Source: an uncultured SAR86 cluster bacterium
Lineage (GTDB): Bacteria; Pseudomonadota; Gammaproteobacteria; Magnimaribacterales; D2472
Assembly: GCA_902511575.1 (NCBI GenBank)
Contig: CABXFU010000001.1
Coordinates: 144,583 to 208,582, forward strand
Length of the DNA stretch: 64,000 nt
Direction: 5' to 3'
The position numbers and the translations under genes are program-made. The notes beneath the pieces are model-generated. The model was not told the origin of the DNA. It did no database searches and was given only the letters and a program-made list of their open reading frames with translations. Below, piece by piece: positions 8,681 through 18,167 of this stretch (positions are counted from its first letter, which is position 1; each line of letters opens with the position of its first letter).

Positions 8681-10102
8681 ATGTCTGATCATCTTAAATT
8701 TTATATAAATGGGCAATGGGTTGATCCATTGGGCTCAGAAACTATAGAAGTTATTAATCCATCTGACGAGACTATCATTGGTTCTATATCAGCTGGAACC
8801 AAGGAAGATATAGATCTAGCTGTTGCATCAGCTAAAGAAGCTTTCAAAACTTTTGGTTTTTCTTCTAAAGAAGAAAGAATTGTATTGCTCGAAAATATTA
8901 TTTTTGAATATGAAAAACGCTCAGAGGAATTAGCAAAAACAATTTCAGATGAAATGGGCGCCCCATTGTGGTTATCCAATGTTGCTCAAGTAACATCGGG
9001 CTTATCCCATTTCAAAGATACCTTAGAGGTATTAAAAACTTTTGAATTTGAGGGCACTGAAAATAATTACTTAATTAGGAAAGAGCCAATAGGTGTAATT
9101 GGAATGATTACCCCATGGAACTGGCCAATGAATCAAATGTGCACAAAGGTTGCATCTGCAATCGCATCTGGATGCACCATGGTGCTAAAACCCAGTGAAA
9201 TAACTCCATTTTGCGGAATAATATTTGCTGAAATATTAGATGCTGCAAAAGTTCCAGCTGGAGTTTTCAATCTTGTAAATGGCATGGGTCCGATAGTAGG
9301 CGCTGCTCTCTCTGAGCATCAAGATATAGATATGATGCACTTTACTGGCTCAACGAGAGCTGGAGTTGCTGTAGCTATTGCTTCCGCTCCGACTGTCAAG
9401 AGAGTTGCTCAAGAGCTTGGCGGTAAATCAGCAAATATTATTCTGGATGATGCTGATATCAAGAAAGCTGCAAGCGCAGGAGCAAATCATTGCTTTATGA
9501 ATACTGGTCAGTCATGTAATGCGCCAACAAGAATGTTGGTTTCTGCTAAAAATTACGAAGAAGCAATAGAAGCTGCTGCTGAAGTTGCAAATTCAACAAT
9601 CGTCGGCGCTCCTGAGGATGAGGGAGTTAAAATAGGACCAATTTCTAATAAAGCGCAGTATGAAAAAGTTCAAAGATTGATACAGATAGGTATTGATGAG
9701 GGAGCAAGACTAGTAGCTGGAGGATTGGGAAGGCCTGATGGATTGTCAGAGGGATATTTTGTAAAACCCACAGTTTTTGCTGATGTTACCAATGATATGA
9801 CTATTGCAAGAGAGGAAATATTTGGTCCTGTGTTGAGTATATTAAAGTATGAATCTGAGGATGAGGCTATAGAAATTGCCAATGATACTGAGTATGGATT
9901 AGCTGGTTATGTTCAATCTGCAGATGAAGATCATGCAAAACAGGTTGCTAGAAGAATCAGAGCTGGTCAAATTAGTATTAATGGAGGCACAAGAGGCCCA
10001 GCAGCTCCTTTTGGTGGGTTCAAGACATCCGGCAATGGAAGAGAGCATGGCATGTCTGGTTTGATCGAATGCCTTGAGACTAAGGCTATTATTGGTAATT
10101 AG
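8681..10102 (+). CDS. NAD(P)-dependent aldehyde dehydrogenase family protein
   Basis: A 473-residue cytosolic aldehyde dehydrogenase that oxidises an aldehyde to its acid. Family landmarks are present: TPWNWPMNQ near residue 145, the LKPSE cofactor site near 170, FTGSTRAG near 225, the general-base Glu in AQELGGKSAN near 247, the catalytic Cys in NTGQSCNAPTRM near 280, and EEIFGPVLSI near 378. It is closest in style to betaine/gamma-aminobutyraldehyde-type enzymes, but the substrate is not readable. It has its own promoter and converges on the aldolase gene, whose stop begins at the very next base. Confidence 0.93.
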   Translation: MSDHLKFYINGQWVDPLGSETIEVINPSDETIIGSISAGTKEDIDLAVASAKEAFKTFGFSSKEERIVLLENIIFEYEKRSEELAKTISDEMGAPLWLSNVAQVTSGLSHFKDTLEVLKTFEFEGTENNYLIRKEPIGVIGMITPWNWPMNQMCTKVASAIASGCTMVLKPSEITPFCGIIFAEILDAAKVPAGVFNLVNGMGPIVGAALSEHQDIDMMHFTGSTRAGVAVAIASAPTVKRVAQELGGKSANIILDDADIKKAASAGANHCFMNTGQSCNAPTRMLVSAKNYEEAIEAAAEVANSTIVGAPEDEGVKIGPISNKAQYEKVQRLIQIGIDEGARLVAGGLGRPDGLSEGYFVKPTVFADVTNDMTIAREEIFGPVLSILKYESEDEAIEIANDTEYGLAGYVQSADEDHAKQVARRIRAGQISINGGTRGPAAPFGGFKTSGNGREHGMSGLIECLETKAIIGN

Positions 10103-10912
10103 CTAATCTAATAGATCAGGCTCTTGCTTTATGATCATATCCAGCAGGGGCTGAAAACTTGCCCAAGCTGCTAAATCATTAGCTATAAATTCTCTTGTTT
10201 TGATAGCAGTGTCATGAGGTATTTTGGTAGTTTCCCCTGCAGCATCAGCCATAAGTTGGGAGTGACAACATCTTTCCATTGAAAAGTAATACCAAAGTGC
10301 AATATCAATAGATGGGCCTGTAGTCAAAATACCGTGATTTTGCAAAAATAGAACTGTTTTATCGCCAAGAGCATTTGCAATTCTGTCACCTTCCTCTGTT
10401 TCTTCCACAACTCCAGAAAAATGATTGTGTATTGCTTGTCTCTCATAAAAAGCACATGAGTCTTGAGAAATGGGATCAAGTAATTTCCCAAAAGTAGAAA
10501 AAGTTCTTCCATACAGTGAATGTGAGTGAGCCGCAGCATTTACGTCTGGTCTGGCTTTATGCAGTCTCGAATGGATTGCAAATGCAGCAACATTAACAGG
10601 CCGCTCTCCTTGAACAACTTCACCATCATGATTAACAAGGAGCAAGTCAGACACTTTGATTTGACTAAAGTGGACACCCAATGGATTTACCCAGAAATGA
10701 TCGCTAAACTCAGGATCTCTAAGTGTAATATGCCCAGCTACTCCCTCATCGAAACCAAAATAAGAAAATAATCTAAACCCAGCAGTTAGCCTTTGTAGCT
10801 GATCTCTTCTGGTTTCTTCAATTGTTTTGCATTCCACCATTTCAATGCCTTTAGGCTTATTTGGTAGTTTGCCTTTACTAATATCGATGCTAATTGGTAC
10901 AACTTTTGCCAT
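10103..10912 (-). CDS. class II aldolase/adducin family protein
   Basis: A 269-residue protein of the zinc-dependent class II aldolase/adducin fold. Zinc ligands appear in AAHSHSLYGR near residue 130 and in FLQNHGILTTG near 195. Members cleave sugar phosphates, dehydrate methylthioribulose phosphate, or have unknown activity; this longer version, with an N-terminal arm of about 30 residues and RRDQLQRLTAGFRLF, resembles a group often annotated simply as aldolase. It is divergently arranged with fumC (48 bases between starts) and ends against the aldehyde dehydrogenase gene; a link between aldolase product and that dehydrogenase is possible but unproven. Confidence 0.85.
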   Translation of the reverse strand: MAKVVPISIDISKGKLPNKPKGIEMVECKTIEETRRDQLQRLTAGFRLFSYFGFDEGVAGHITLRDPEFSDHFWVNPLGVHFSQIKVSDLLLVNHDGEVVQGERPVNVAAFAIHSRLHKARPDVNAAAHSHSLYGRTFSTFGKLLDPISQDSCAFYERQAIHNHFSGVVEETEEGDRIANALGDKTVLFLQNHGILTTGPSIDIALWYYFSMERCCHSQLMADAAGETTKIPHDTAIKTREFIANDLAAWASFQPLLDMIIKQEPDLLD

Positions 10913-10960
10913 AATGAATCCCTTAAAGTGTAAAATAGTTTACCCAATAACGGAGCGAAT

Positions 10961-12346
10961 ATGAAATATAGAGTCGAAAAAGATACGATGGGAGAGGTAA
11001 ATGTTCCTCAAGATGCGCTTTGGGGCGCTCAAACTCAACGTGCTCTAGAAAACTTTAAAATAAGTGGTATTAAATTTGCTTTTCCTTTTGGTAGAAGTTT
11101 TATTGAAGCTCTAGGCGTAATTAAGCATGCAGCAGCCACCTCAAATCAAAAGCTCAAGTTGCTTGATTCACGAAAAGCAAAGGTAATTAAAATTGCATCA
11201 AAAGAAGTGCTATCAGGAAATCATGATAGCCAATTTCCGCTAGATGTTTTTCAAACTGGCTCTGGAACAAGCACCAATATGAATGCAAATGAGGTGATTG
11301 CAAATTTAGCTTCAAAAAAAGCTCGTATTAAAATTAATGCAAATGATCATGTAAATATGAGTCAAAGTAGCAATGATGTTATTCCAACAGCAATTTGTAT
11401 TTCTGCTTTATTAGACACACAGAGACTTTTGCTGCCATCTTTAGAAGGTCTGATTAAAGTTATTGATAAGAAAGCATCGTTGCTAAAGGGTCAAATTAAA
11501 ACTGGAAGAACTCACTTAATGGATGCAATGCCAATAGATTTTTCACAAGAATTATCAGGATGGAGTGCTCAATTAAAGGGCGTGAAGAAGTCTATTATTT
11601 CAGCTTCGAAAGAAATGGCACAGTTACCTCAGGGGGGAACAGCCATTGGAACAGGAGTTAATGCACATAGAGATTTTGGAAAAGTGTTTGCGTCTGAGGT
11701 TTCAAAATTAACGAAACTCAATGTAAAAACCTCAACAAATTACTTCAAATCTTTAAGTGCTCAAGACTCTGCTGCTCAATTATCTTCTAGTGTTAAGAAT
11801 CTTAGCTTGGTATTGACTAAAATATCTAATGATTTGAGGTGGATGAATAGCGGCCCGCTTACTGGGCTGGGAGAAATCGAACTTGAGGCTTTGCAACCAG
11901 GAAGCAGTATAATGCCTGGTAAAGTCAATCCGGTGATACCGGAAGCAGTTGCTATGGCTTGTGCTGATGTAATTGGAAACGATGTAACAGTATCCATAGG
12001 AAGTCAGTCAGGAAATTTTCAGTTAAATGTAATGCTTCCAGTAATTGCATACAACTTACTTAAAAGTATTAGTCTCATGTCTAATTCAATGCCGCTTTTG
12101 GCAAATAAAGCAATCAAAACCTTTAAAGTTAATAAAAAGAATATTGCAGAATCACTTGGCATGAATCCAATATTGGTAACAGCATTGAATAGAGAAATTG
12201 GTTACGAGAGGGCTGCGCATATTGCTAAAAAAGCATACAAAGAACAAAGACCTATTATTGACGTGGCTCATGAAGAAACTGGATTGCCATTCAAGAAGTT
12301 AAAGACTTTACTAAACCCCGCAAAACTTACAAAGGGGGGAGTGTGA
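10961..12346 (+). CDS. fumC: fumarate hydratase, class II
   Basis: A 461-residue, iron-free fumarase of the aspartase/fumarase superfamily, interconverting fumarate and L-malate in the citric acid cycle. Signature regions are GSGTSTNMNANEVIAN (about residues 102-117), MSQSSNDVIPTA (about 135), and the superfamily loop GSSIMPGKVNPV (about 314-325), whose Ser is the catalytic base. The length is normal. A purine-rich GGAG sits about 6 bases upstream of the ATG. Its stop overlaps the GTG start of the next gene by 4 bases, which implies coupled translation. Confidence 0.96.
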   Translation: MKYRVEKDTMGEVNVPQDALWGAQTQRALENFKISGIKFAFPFGRSFIEALGVIKHAAATSNQKLKLLDSRKAKVIKIASKEVLSGNHDSQFPLDVFQTGSGTSTNMNANEVIANLASKKARIKINANDHVNMSQSSNDVIPTAICISALLDTQRLLLPSLEGLIKVIDKKASLLKGQIKTGRTHLMDAMPIDFSQELSGWSAQLKGVKKSIISASKEMAQLPQGGTAIGTGVNAHRDFGKVFASEVSKLTKLNVKTSTNYFKSLSAQDSAAQLSSSVKNLSLVLTKISNDLRWMNSGPLTGLGEIELEALQPGSSIMPGKVNPVIPEAVAMACADVIGNDVTVSIGSQSGNFQLNVMLPVIAYNLLKSISLMSNSMPLLANKAIKTFKVNKKNIAESLGMNPILVTALNREIGYERAAHIAKKAYKEQRPIIDVAHEETGLPFKKLKTLLNPAKLTKGGV

Positions 12347-12684
12347 CAGAACTTTCAAAGAAAACTTGTAGCGCATGTGAAATAGGCGCTCCATTAGTGC
12401 CCCATGATCAACAAACAGATCTCCTAAAAGACCTGGATGGCTGGATAATTGATGATTCAGATATCTCAAAACTAATAAAAGAATTTAAATTCAAAAATTA
12501 TGAGCAATCTATTAGCTTTGCTAATCTAATTGCTGAATTAGCTGAGGCACAAGATCATCACCCAAAAATTACTCTCGAATGGGGAAGGGTAACCTTAGAG
12601 TGGTGGTCACATAAGATTAAAGGTTTGCACATGAATGATTTCATTTGTGCTGCAAAATCTGATGAAACTTTTCATGCATTGTAG
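12343..12684 (+). CDS. phhB: pterin-4a-carbinolamine dehydratase
   Basis: A 113-residue protein that dehydrates 4a-hydroxytetrahydrobiopterin, recycling the pterin cofactor of aromatic amino acid hydroxylases. The active-site signature is visible in AQDHHPKITLEWGRVTLEWW (about residues 67-86), followed by the expected HxKGLHMNDF end. It starts with GTG inside the fumC stop region (GTGA overlap), preceded by a strong AAGGGGGGAG ribosome-binding site within fumC. No phenylalanine hydroxylase gene lies in this window, so its partner must be elsewhere, or it may serve another pterin. Confidence 0.92.
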   Translation: MTELSKKTCSACEIGAPLVPHDQQTDLLKDLDGWIIDDSDISKLIKEFKFKNYEQSISFANLIAELAEAQDHHPKITLEWGRVTLEWWSHKIKGLHMNDFICAAKSDETFHAL

Positions 12685-12751
12685 TGCTCTTGTTATATAG
12701 TTAACTTAATAGCTTCATAGCGCTAATCTTTTTTTTAATAAAGGCTTACGC

Positions 12752-12757
12752 TATAAT
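12752..12757 (+). promoter_or_regulatory. -10 element of guaB, possibly leaderless
   Basis: A perfect TATAAT ends only 5 bases before the guaB ATG at 12763, with no Shine-Dalgarno between them. Transcription would start at or next to the start codon. The -35 position holds only a T-run, so the promoter assignment is moderate. Confidence 0.45.
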
Positions 12758-12762
12758 CCGTT

Positions 12763-14226
12763 ATGGAAAAGATCAAACACAAAGCCTTAACCTTTGATGA
12801 CGTACTGCTTTTGCCTAGATATACGGATTTCCTCCCTGCTGAAGCACAATTAGAAACAAAGGTTTCAAGAAATATCTCTTTAAAAATTCCTCTGGTATCT
12901 GCTGCAATGGATACAGTAACTGAAGCTGCCATGGCTATTGCGCTTGCTGAAAATGGTGGAATTGGAATTCTTCATAAGAATAACTCAATTGAGGACCAGG
13001 CCGCAGAGGTCAGAGCTGTAAAAAAATATGAAAGTGGCGTTGTCAGAGATCCATCAACCATCCAATCAACCAAAACAATCAATGAGCTCATGCAATTAAC
13101 AAATGAACTAAGTATTTCTGGCATGCCAGTTGTTGATAATGGGAAATTAATGGGAATTGTTACAAGAAGAGACTTTAGATATGCAGATAATTTGTCTGAA
13201 TTAGTGTCTTCGATCATGACGCCATATGAGAAATTAATAACAGTAAAAGAAGGCTTTGATCAAGAAGAAGTCAAAAAATTAATGTACAACAATAGAATTG
13301 AAAAAATTCTAGTCATAAATGAGGAAAACTCTTTAACTGGATTGGTTACCATGAAAGATATTGATAAATCTGCTGAACATCCCCTTGCTACAAAGGATTC
13401 TAGAGGTCAGTTACAAGTTGGTGCTGCTCTTGGAACTGGAGAAGAGACTCTAGATAGGGCCAAGGCTTTATCCGAGGCTGGAGTTGATTTATTTGTTATA
13501 GATAGTGCTCATGGTCATTCTCAGAATGTAATCGATACTATAAAGCTCATTAAAAAGGAATTTGCAGATATTGATGTTATGGGTGGCAATGTTGCAACTC
13601 CAGAGGGGGCTCAAGCATTGATAGATGCAGGTGTTGATTCAATCAAGATTGGAATGGGTCCAGGATCAATCTGTACAACTAGAATTATCGCAGGAATTGG
13701 AGTTCCCCAGATCACTGCTATTCTCTCAATAAAAGAAAAGCTTTCCACTGATAGTGTTCCACTAATCGCTGATGGAGGCATTAGGTTTTCAGGTGATATT
13801 TCTAAAGCACTTGCTGCTGGTGCAGATGCAGTAATGTTAGGAGGCATTTTTGCTGGGACAGAAGAAGCTCCTGGAGAATTAGAACTATTTCAAGGTAGAA
13901 GTTTTAAAACTTATAGGGGAATGGGTTCTATCGGAGCAATGAGTGAAAGAAATGATACAAACAGATACTCTCAAGACGGCATAAGCAATGAAAAGATGGT
14001 TCCCGAGGGAGTTGAGGGAAGAGTTCCATTTAAAGGCTGGGTTGTAAATGTTATTGATCAATTGATCGGAGGAATTCGACAAAGTATGGGGTACGTGGGA
14101 TGTAAATCAATTGAGCAAATGCATAAAGACACTCAATTTGTTGAGATCACAAATGCTGGAATTACAGAAAGTCATGTTCATGATGTGATGATTACCAAAG
14201 AAGCTCCAAATTACCAAAGAAGCTAA
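12763..14226 (+). CDS. guaB: IMP dehydrogenase
   Basis: A 487-residue enzyme that oxidises IMP to XMP with NAD, the committed step to guanine nucleotides. The barrel opens with LTFDDVLLLPRYTDFLP and SAAMDTVTEAAMAIALAENGG; two CBS domains fill about residues 95-200; the catalytic loop GPGSICTTRIIAG lies near 298 with the active Cys near 303; the flap region GMGSIGAMSER is near 386. Length is standard. It is the first gene of a purine block that also holds the permease, a phosphoribosyltransferase and guaA, although guaA is 4.5 kb away rather than adjacent as in E. coli. Confidence 0.97.
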   Translation: MEKIKHKALTFDDVLLLPRYTDFLPAEAQLETKVSRNISLKIPLVSAAMDTVTEAAMAIALAENGGIGILHKNNSIEDQAAEVRAVKKYESGVVRDPSTIQSTKTINELMQLTNELSISGMPVVDNGKLMGIVTRRDFRYADNLSELVSSIMTPYEKLITVKEGFDQEEVKKLMYNNRIEKILVINEENSLTGLVTMKDIDKSAEHPLATKDSRGQLQVGAALGTGEETLDRAKALSEAGVDLFVIDSAHGHSQNVIDTIKLIKKEFADIDVMGGNVATPEGAQALIDAGVDSIKIGMGPGSICTTRIIAGIGVPQITAILSIKEKLSTDSVPLIADGGIRFSGDISKALAAGADAVMLGGIFAGTEEAPGELELFQGRSFKTYRGMGSIGAMSERNDTNRYSQDGISNEKMVPEGVEGRVPFKGWVVNVIDQLIGGIRQSMGYVGCKSIEQMHKDTQFVEITNAGITESHVHDVMITKEAPNYQRS

Positions 14227-14235
14227 CTTACTCTT

Positions 14236-15525
14236 TTAAAGAAAAATAAATTTTGATAAAAATACTAAAGTCAGAAACCAAGCTCCAGCTGATATAAGAG
14301 CCACCTTGCCTGATCCAATTTTCAACACAACATAAGATATAAAACCTAGAGCAATTCCATTTGCAATAGAAAAAGTTAATGGAATCATTACAATTATTAT
14401 TAGCGCTGGAAGAAGTTCTGATGTATCTGACCAGTTAAGCTTTTCCATTCCACCCAACATCAATATTGCTACGTATATAAGTGCACCTGAAGTGGCATGA
14501 GCAGGGATAATACTTGCCAATGGTGAAAAGAAGATCGCAATTAAAAATAAAAAACCTACAGTTACTGCAGTTAACCCAGTTCTTCCTCCAGTTTCAACTC
14601 CCGCAGAACTTTCAACATAGCTTGTTACAGGAGCACATCCTAAAAATGCTCCAACAGCGCTGGAAGAGCTATCAGCTTTTAGTGCCTTATCAAGATTACT
14701 AACATTGCCCGATTCATCAACCAATTTTGCTTGATTGGCAACCCCTAAAAGTGTTCCTGCAGTGTCAAATAAGTTTACAAAGAGAAAAGACATGATGACG
14801 CTGATCATAGCTAAATCTAGCGCTCCTAAAATATCTAATTTCATAAATACTGGCATGAAAGCAGGGGGATATGAGATCAATCCTTCAAATTGGATAAGGT
14901 CGAAAAAAATTGAAGTAACTGTAACCATCATTACGCCAATAAGAATAGCGCCAGGAACTTTTCGGACTGCAAGTACTGCTATTAAGAGGAATCCAAGCAT
15001 TGAAAGAATGGTCTCAATTTTTAGTAAATCTCCCATGCTGATAAGAGTTACTTCATTTGAGACTATGATCCCACCATTTTTTAAGCCAATAAGCCCAATG
15101 AAAAGACCGACGCCAGAACCCATTGCAATCCTCAGATTCATGGGAATGCTTTCTAACATCCATTGTCGAATTGGAGTAATGCTCATTATCCAAAATAAAA
15201 TACCAGCGATGAATACTGAGCCAAGAGCAATTTCCCATGTATAACCCATCTCACCTACAACTGTGAAGGTAAAAAATGCATTAAGTCCCATTCCAGGAGC
15301 TAATCCAATTGGCCAGTTAGCATAAATGCCCATTAAAATGCATGCTATTGCTGCTGCTAAACAGGTTCCTACAAAGCTAGCCCCTTGATCCATGCCAGTA
15401 GATGACATCATTTGTGGATTAACAAAAATAATATAGGCCATTGTTATAAATGTAGTAAAACCTGCAATTAACTCAGTTTTTACTGATGTGTTGTTTTCTT
15501 TTAATTTGAAAATTTTTTCTAGCAT
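14236..15525 (-). CDS. NCS2-family purine permease (AzgA/GhxP type)
   Basis: A 429-residue inner-membrane transporter with 10-12 hydrophobic segments. It belongs to the AzgA branch of nucleobase:cation symporters that import adenine, guanine or hypoxanthine: see ELIAGFTTFITMAYIIFVNP near the start, PIGLAPGMGLNAFFTF near residue 75, DTAGTLLGVANQ near 255 and the SSAGVETGGRTGLTA segment near 307. I use the ATG at 15525; a TTG three codons upstream (15534) is possible but adds nothing to the family alignment. It converges on guaB and diverges from the TonB receptor, which suggests a shared purine-responsive control region. Confidence 0.9.
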   Translation of the reverse strand: MLEKIFKLKENNTSVKTELIAGFTTFITMAYIIFVNPQMMSSTGMDQGASFVGTCLAAAIACILMGIYANWPIGLAPGMGLNAFFTFTVVGEMGYTWEIALGSVFIAGILFWIMSITPIRQWMLESIPMNLRIAMGSGVGLFIGLIGLKNGGIIVSNEVTLISMGDLLKIETILSMLGFLLIAVLAVRKVPGAILIGVMMVTVTSIFFDLIQFEGLISYPPAFMPVFMKLDILGALDLAMISVIMSFLFVNLFDTAGTLLGVANQAKLVDESGNVSNLDKALKADSSSSAVGAFLGCAPVTSYVESSAGVETGGRTGLTAVTVGFLFLIAIFFSPLASIIPAHATSGALIYVAILMLGGMEKLNWSDTSELLPALIIIVMIPLTFSIANGIALGFISYVVLKIGSGKVALISAGAWFLTLVFLSKFIFL

Positions 15526-15560
15526 TAAATTCAATATTTATATTTAAAAATTAAGTTTAC

Positions 15561-15588
15561 AACTTATAATATTAGATTGTTATAAGTT
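15561..15588. promoter_or_regulatory. perfect inverted repeat in the permease/TonB-receptor spacer
   Basis: AACTTATAA (15561-15569) and TTATAAGTT (15580-15588) form a perfect 9-base inverted repeat with a 10-base spacer. It lies 36 bases upstream of the permease start and about 90 bases upstream of the sigma-54-like element for the receptor. That placement suits a regulator-binding site serving both genes. A related half-site (ATAACTT) follows at 15594-15600. The regulator is unknown. Confidence 0.45.
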
Positions 15589-15676
15589 CAAATATAACTT
15601 AAGGCAAATATAGATTGATTCAATAATGCATAGCTTTTTAGGCTGAAAATTTAATTTATATTTATTTTCAATCTTT

Positions 15677-15692
15677 TGGCATTAATATTGCA
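15677..15692 (+). promoter_or_regulatory. candidate sigma-54 (-24/-12) promoter of the TonB receptor gene
   Basis: TGGCA, six bases, then TTGCA gives GG and GC exactly 10 bases apart, matching the RpoN consensus TGGCACG-N4-TTGCW except at the CG. Predicted transcription start is about 15703, leaving a leader of about 58 bases that would begin with the hairpin at 15703-15721. No sigma-70 hexamer pair of similar quality is apparent. Presence of rpoN in this genome is not shown by the window. Confidence 0.45.
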
Positions 15693-15702
15693 TCAATTCG
15701 AA

Positions 15703-15721
15703 TATATAAGTTTCTTATATA
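15703..15721 (+). repeat. short hairpin at predicted start of the TonB-receptor leader
   Basis: TATATAAG and CTTATATA are perfect 8-base arms around a TTT loop, 41 bases before the receptor ATG. As RNA it could stabilise the 5' end of the transcript; as DNA it could be an operator. It is AT-rich, so chance is a real possibility. Confidence 0.35.
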
Positions 15722-15761
15722 ACTTTTTAAAAAATTAATATCAAAACCTTGGGGTATTTAA

Positions 15762-18149
15762 ATGAACTACATCTCCTTTCATAAAAATTTTTTATTCACT
15801 ATTTCTTTATTCTTTTTTGGGTCTTCATTGCTTGCTCAAGATAATGTCATTGAAGAAGTATTTGTTACTGCCGAAAAGCGAAGTGAAAGCCTGCAAGATA
15901 TCTCTCAAGCAGTTACAGCAATAAGCGATCAAGATATTGAGTCTAAGAATATTGAATCAATGGTTGATCTTAGTGCGATAGTTCCTGGAGTTACTGTTGC
16001 AAAGAATGAAGGCTATAAAACTGTTATTTCTATTAGAGGAGTTGGTAATGAGACAAATCAAAATGCCATTGCAGCGCCTTCAGTAGCATTTCACATGGAT
16101 GGAATCTTTATTGCTTCTCCATTTGCACTCCAAACCGATTTTATTGATGTAGATAGAATTGAAGTTATTAGAGGGCCTCAAGGCACCTTGTTTGGTCAAA
16201 ACTCAACTGGTGGAGCCATTAATGTTATTAGTAAAAAACCATCAATGGAAGAATATTTAGGTAAATCAGATATTACTTTTGGTAACTATGGCCTTACTAA
16301 ATTCCGTTCATCAAATAATATTCCTCTTGCAGATAATGTTGCTAGCAGGATCTCTTTTGCTATCACTGAAAGAGATGGTTTTAGTGATAATGTTTTTACT
16401 GGGCAAGATTTAGATGACGCAAGCAGTGTTAGTTTACGTGGCGATTTTCTTCTTGATCTAGACGAAAACTCAAGCTTAAGATTTTTTGGACAGTTTTTTG
16501 AGATCGATAGAAATGGTTCTGCTATGCGAGGAATCGATGATCCAACTCCAAGCATCAGAAAATTATCTCAAGATACTATCTCAAAACACGAGTTAACTTC
16601 TTCAATCTTTGCAGTAATTTATGAATCTGATTTAGGTTTTGCATCTCTCAGAGCAATGGCTAGCATTCAAGAGGATGATATTTTGGTCGTTAGAGATAAT
16701 GATAGACATAATTACGGCGACTTTGTTAAATCTATCCCAGGTTTGCCTCCAGTCGCAGAAGTTTGCATAGAAATTTTTCCTCAGCCTGACGAATGTAAAT
16801 ATGCACGTTATCAAAGGGCTGAATTTAACCCTGAAACTTCTGTGGTAGATACAACTACGTTTGAAATTAATTTAATTTCTAATGAGCCAATTTTAAATGG
16901 AAAGCTTGATTGGACAATTGGCGCTTTCTATATGGAGCATGAAATAGAAAATACTATACGGGGCTATAGAGATAATGACCTAACTGGTCAATTAAGATAT
17001 TTATGTGGAGAATCATTTGCGAATTCAGCATATTGTTATACACATGATTATGGAATTCCAGGAAGATTTGATGTTTTTGGAGCCGATTGGGATTTTGTTA
17101 CTGATGCACTTCCTACAAGAGAATCATATTCATTTTATGGGCAAGGAACATACAGCGTAAGTGATGACTTTCGTCTAGTTGCTGGTATGAGATATTCAGA
17201 AGATACATTTGAAACAAATGTGACCAACTTTTTTAATGTAGAGACTTTTACGGAAAAGGGCACATCAGATGAAACTACTGGAAAGATAACCGGTGAATTA
17301 GACTTATCTGATTCAGCAATGGCTTACCTATCCTTTGCAAGAGGTTTCAAGCCTGGTGGCAGCAATTTAACTTTTGGTTTTACAGAGACTGAAGATGCTG
17401 CAGCCGGAAGACCAATAGCTCCAGCTCTAGTTTTTCCTACTTTTGAAGCTGAGACGGTCGACTCAATTGAGTTTGGTCTAAAAACTGACTTAATGGATGG
17501 AAGGGCGCGTGCAAATATTGCAGTTTTCTCTTATACATATGAAAATCTTCAATTTCAGGCTACCGACCCAGATCCATACAGAGGTGGGGTAGCAAATATT
17601 CCTGAATCAGAAATGTCAGGGCTTGAGGTTGAGTTTAAAGGACTGTTAACTGATTCATTGGTCCTAGATATGAATTTATCATTCCTTGATTCTGAGGTTA
17701 CTTCAGACTATATGGTTTTAGATAATGTTGATGCATATCAGTATTTCTTTGGTCAAGAGGATCTTCGATATGGTTTAAGAGAAAATGTTAAGGGTAACGA
17801 GTTAGCAAAAAGTCCAGAGTTTTCAGCTGACATTAGTCTCACTTATGAAACTGCCCTTGCTTCAGGGAGTTTATTTACTGGGATAATGCAGTATATTCGC
17901 AGAGGAGACTTTCAGCAAAGAGTCTCTAATAACTCTATTGTTGATGCTATTGATTCGTATGATTTATTGAATCTTACTGCAAGCATTGATTTTGTAGGAG
18001 ATAAATGGGGACTGGACTTTAAAATCCTTAATGCAACAGATGAAGATGGCGTTAACTCAAGCATGACAGATGTCTTTGGTGTGGCTGCAACTGGATTAGA
18101 GCTTATTCCACCTCGTCAATTCATGGTTCGATTAAGTATGAGCTATTAA
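15762..18149 (+). CDS. TonB-dependent outer-membrane receptor
   Basis: A 795-residue outer-membrane transporter. A signal peptide ends near residue 25 (SSLLAQ), followed by a TonB-box-like IEEVFVTAEKR, a plug domain with VPGVTVAKNEG, ISIRGVGNE and VIRGPQGTLFGQNSTGGAINVISKKP (split here between about residues 70 and 165), and a long beta-barrel ending in an aromatic residue (SMSY). This style of plug is typical of the many receptors of marine gammaproteobacteria whose ligands are unknown. Its position between a purine permease (divergent) and a purine-type phosphoribosyltransferase and guaA (co-directional, 18-base gap to the former) suggests nucleobase, nucleoside or nucleic-acid-derived ligands; this is inference from context only. 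Confidence 0.93.
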   Translation: MNYISFHKNFLFTISLFFFGSSLLAQDNVIEEVFVTAEKRSESLQDISQAVTAISDQDIESKNIESMVDLSAIVPGVTVAKNEGYKTVISIRGVGNETNQNAIAAPSVAFHMDGIFIASPFALQTDFIDVDRIEVIRGPQGTLFGQNSTGGAINVISKKPSMEEYLGKSDITFGNYGLTKFRSSNNIPLADNVASRISFAITERDGFSDNVFTGQDLDDASSVSLRGDFLLDLDENSSLRFFGQFFEIDRNGSAMRGIDDPTPSIRKLSQDTISKHELTSSIFAVIYESDLGFASLRAMASIQEDDILVVRDNDRHNYGDFVKSIPGLPPVAEVCIEIFPQPDECKYARYQRAEFNPETSVVDTTTFEINLISNEPILNGKLDWTIGAFYMEHEIENTIRGYRDNDLTGQLRYLCGESFANSAYCYTHDYGIPGRFDVFGADWDFVTDALPTRESYSFYGQGTYSVSDDFRLVAGMRYSEDTFETNVTNFFNVETFTEKGTSDETTGKITGELDLSDSAMAYLSFARGFKPGGSNLTFGFTETEDAAAGRPIAPALVFPTFEAETVDSIEFGLKTDLMDGRARANIAVFSYTYENLQFQATDPDPYRGGVANIPESEMSGLEVEFKGLLTDSLVLDMNLSFLDSEVTSDYMVLDNVDAYQYFFGQEDLRYGLRENVKGNELAKSPEFSADISLTYETALASGSLFTGIMQYIRRGDFQQRVSNNSIVDAIDSYDLLNLTASIDFVGDKWGLDFKILNATDEDGVNSSMTDVFGVAATGLELIPPRQFMVRLSMSY

Positions 18150-18167
18150 TTTGGCAATTTATAAATA

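Noticed and set aside
14735..15244. A 169-codon open frame on the plus strand inside the purine permease gene
   Set aside because: It is antisense to a clear transporter gene, has low-complexity composition and no recognisable domain; a mirror-frame artefact.
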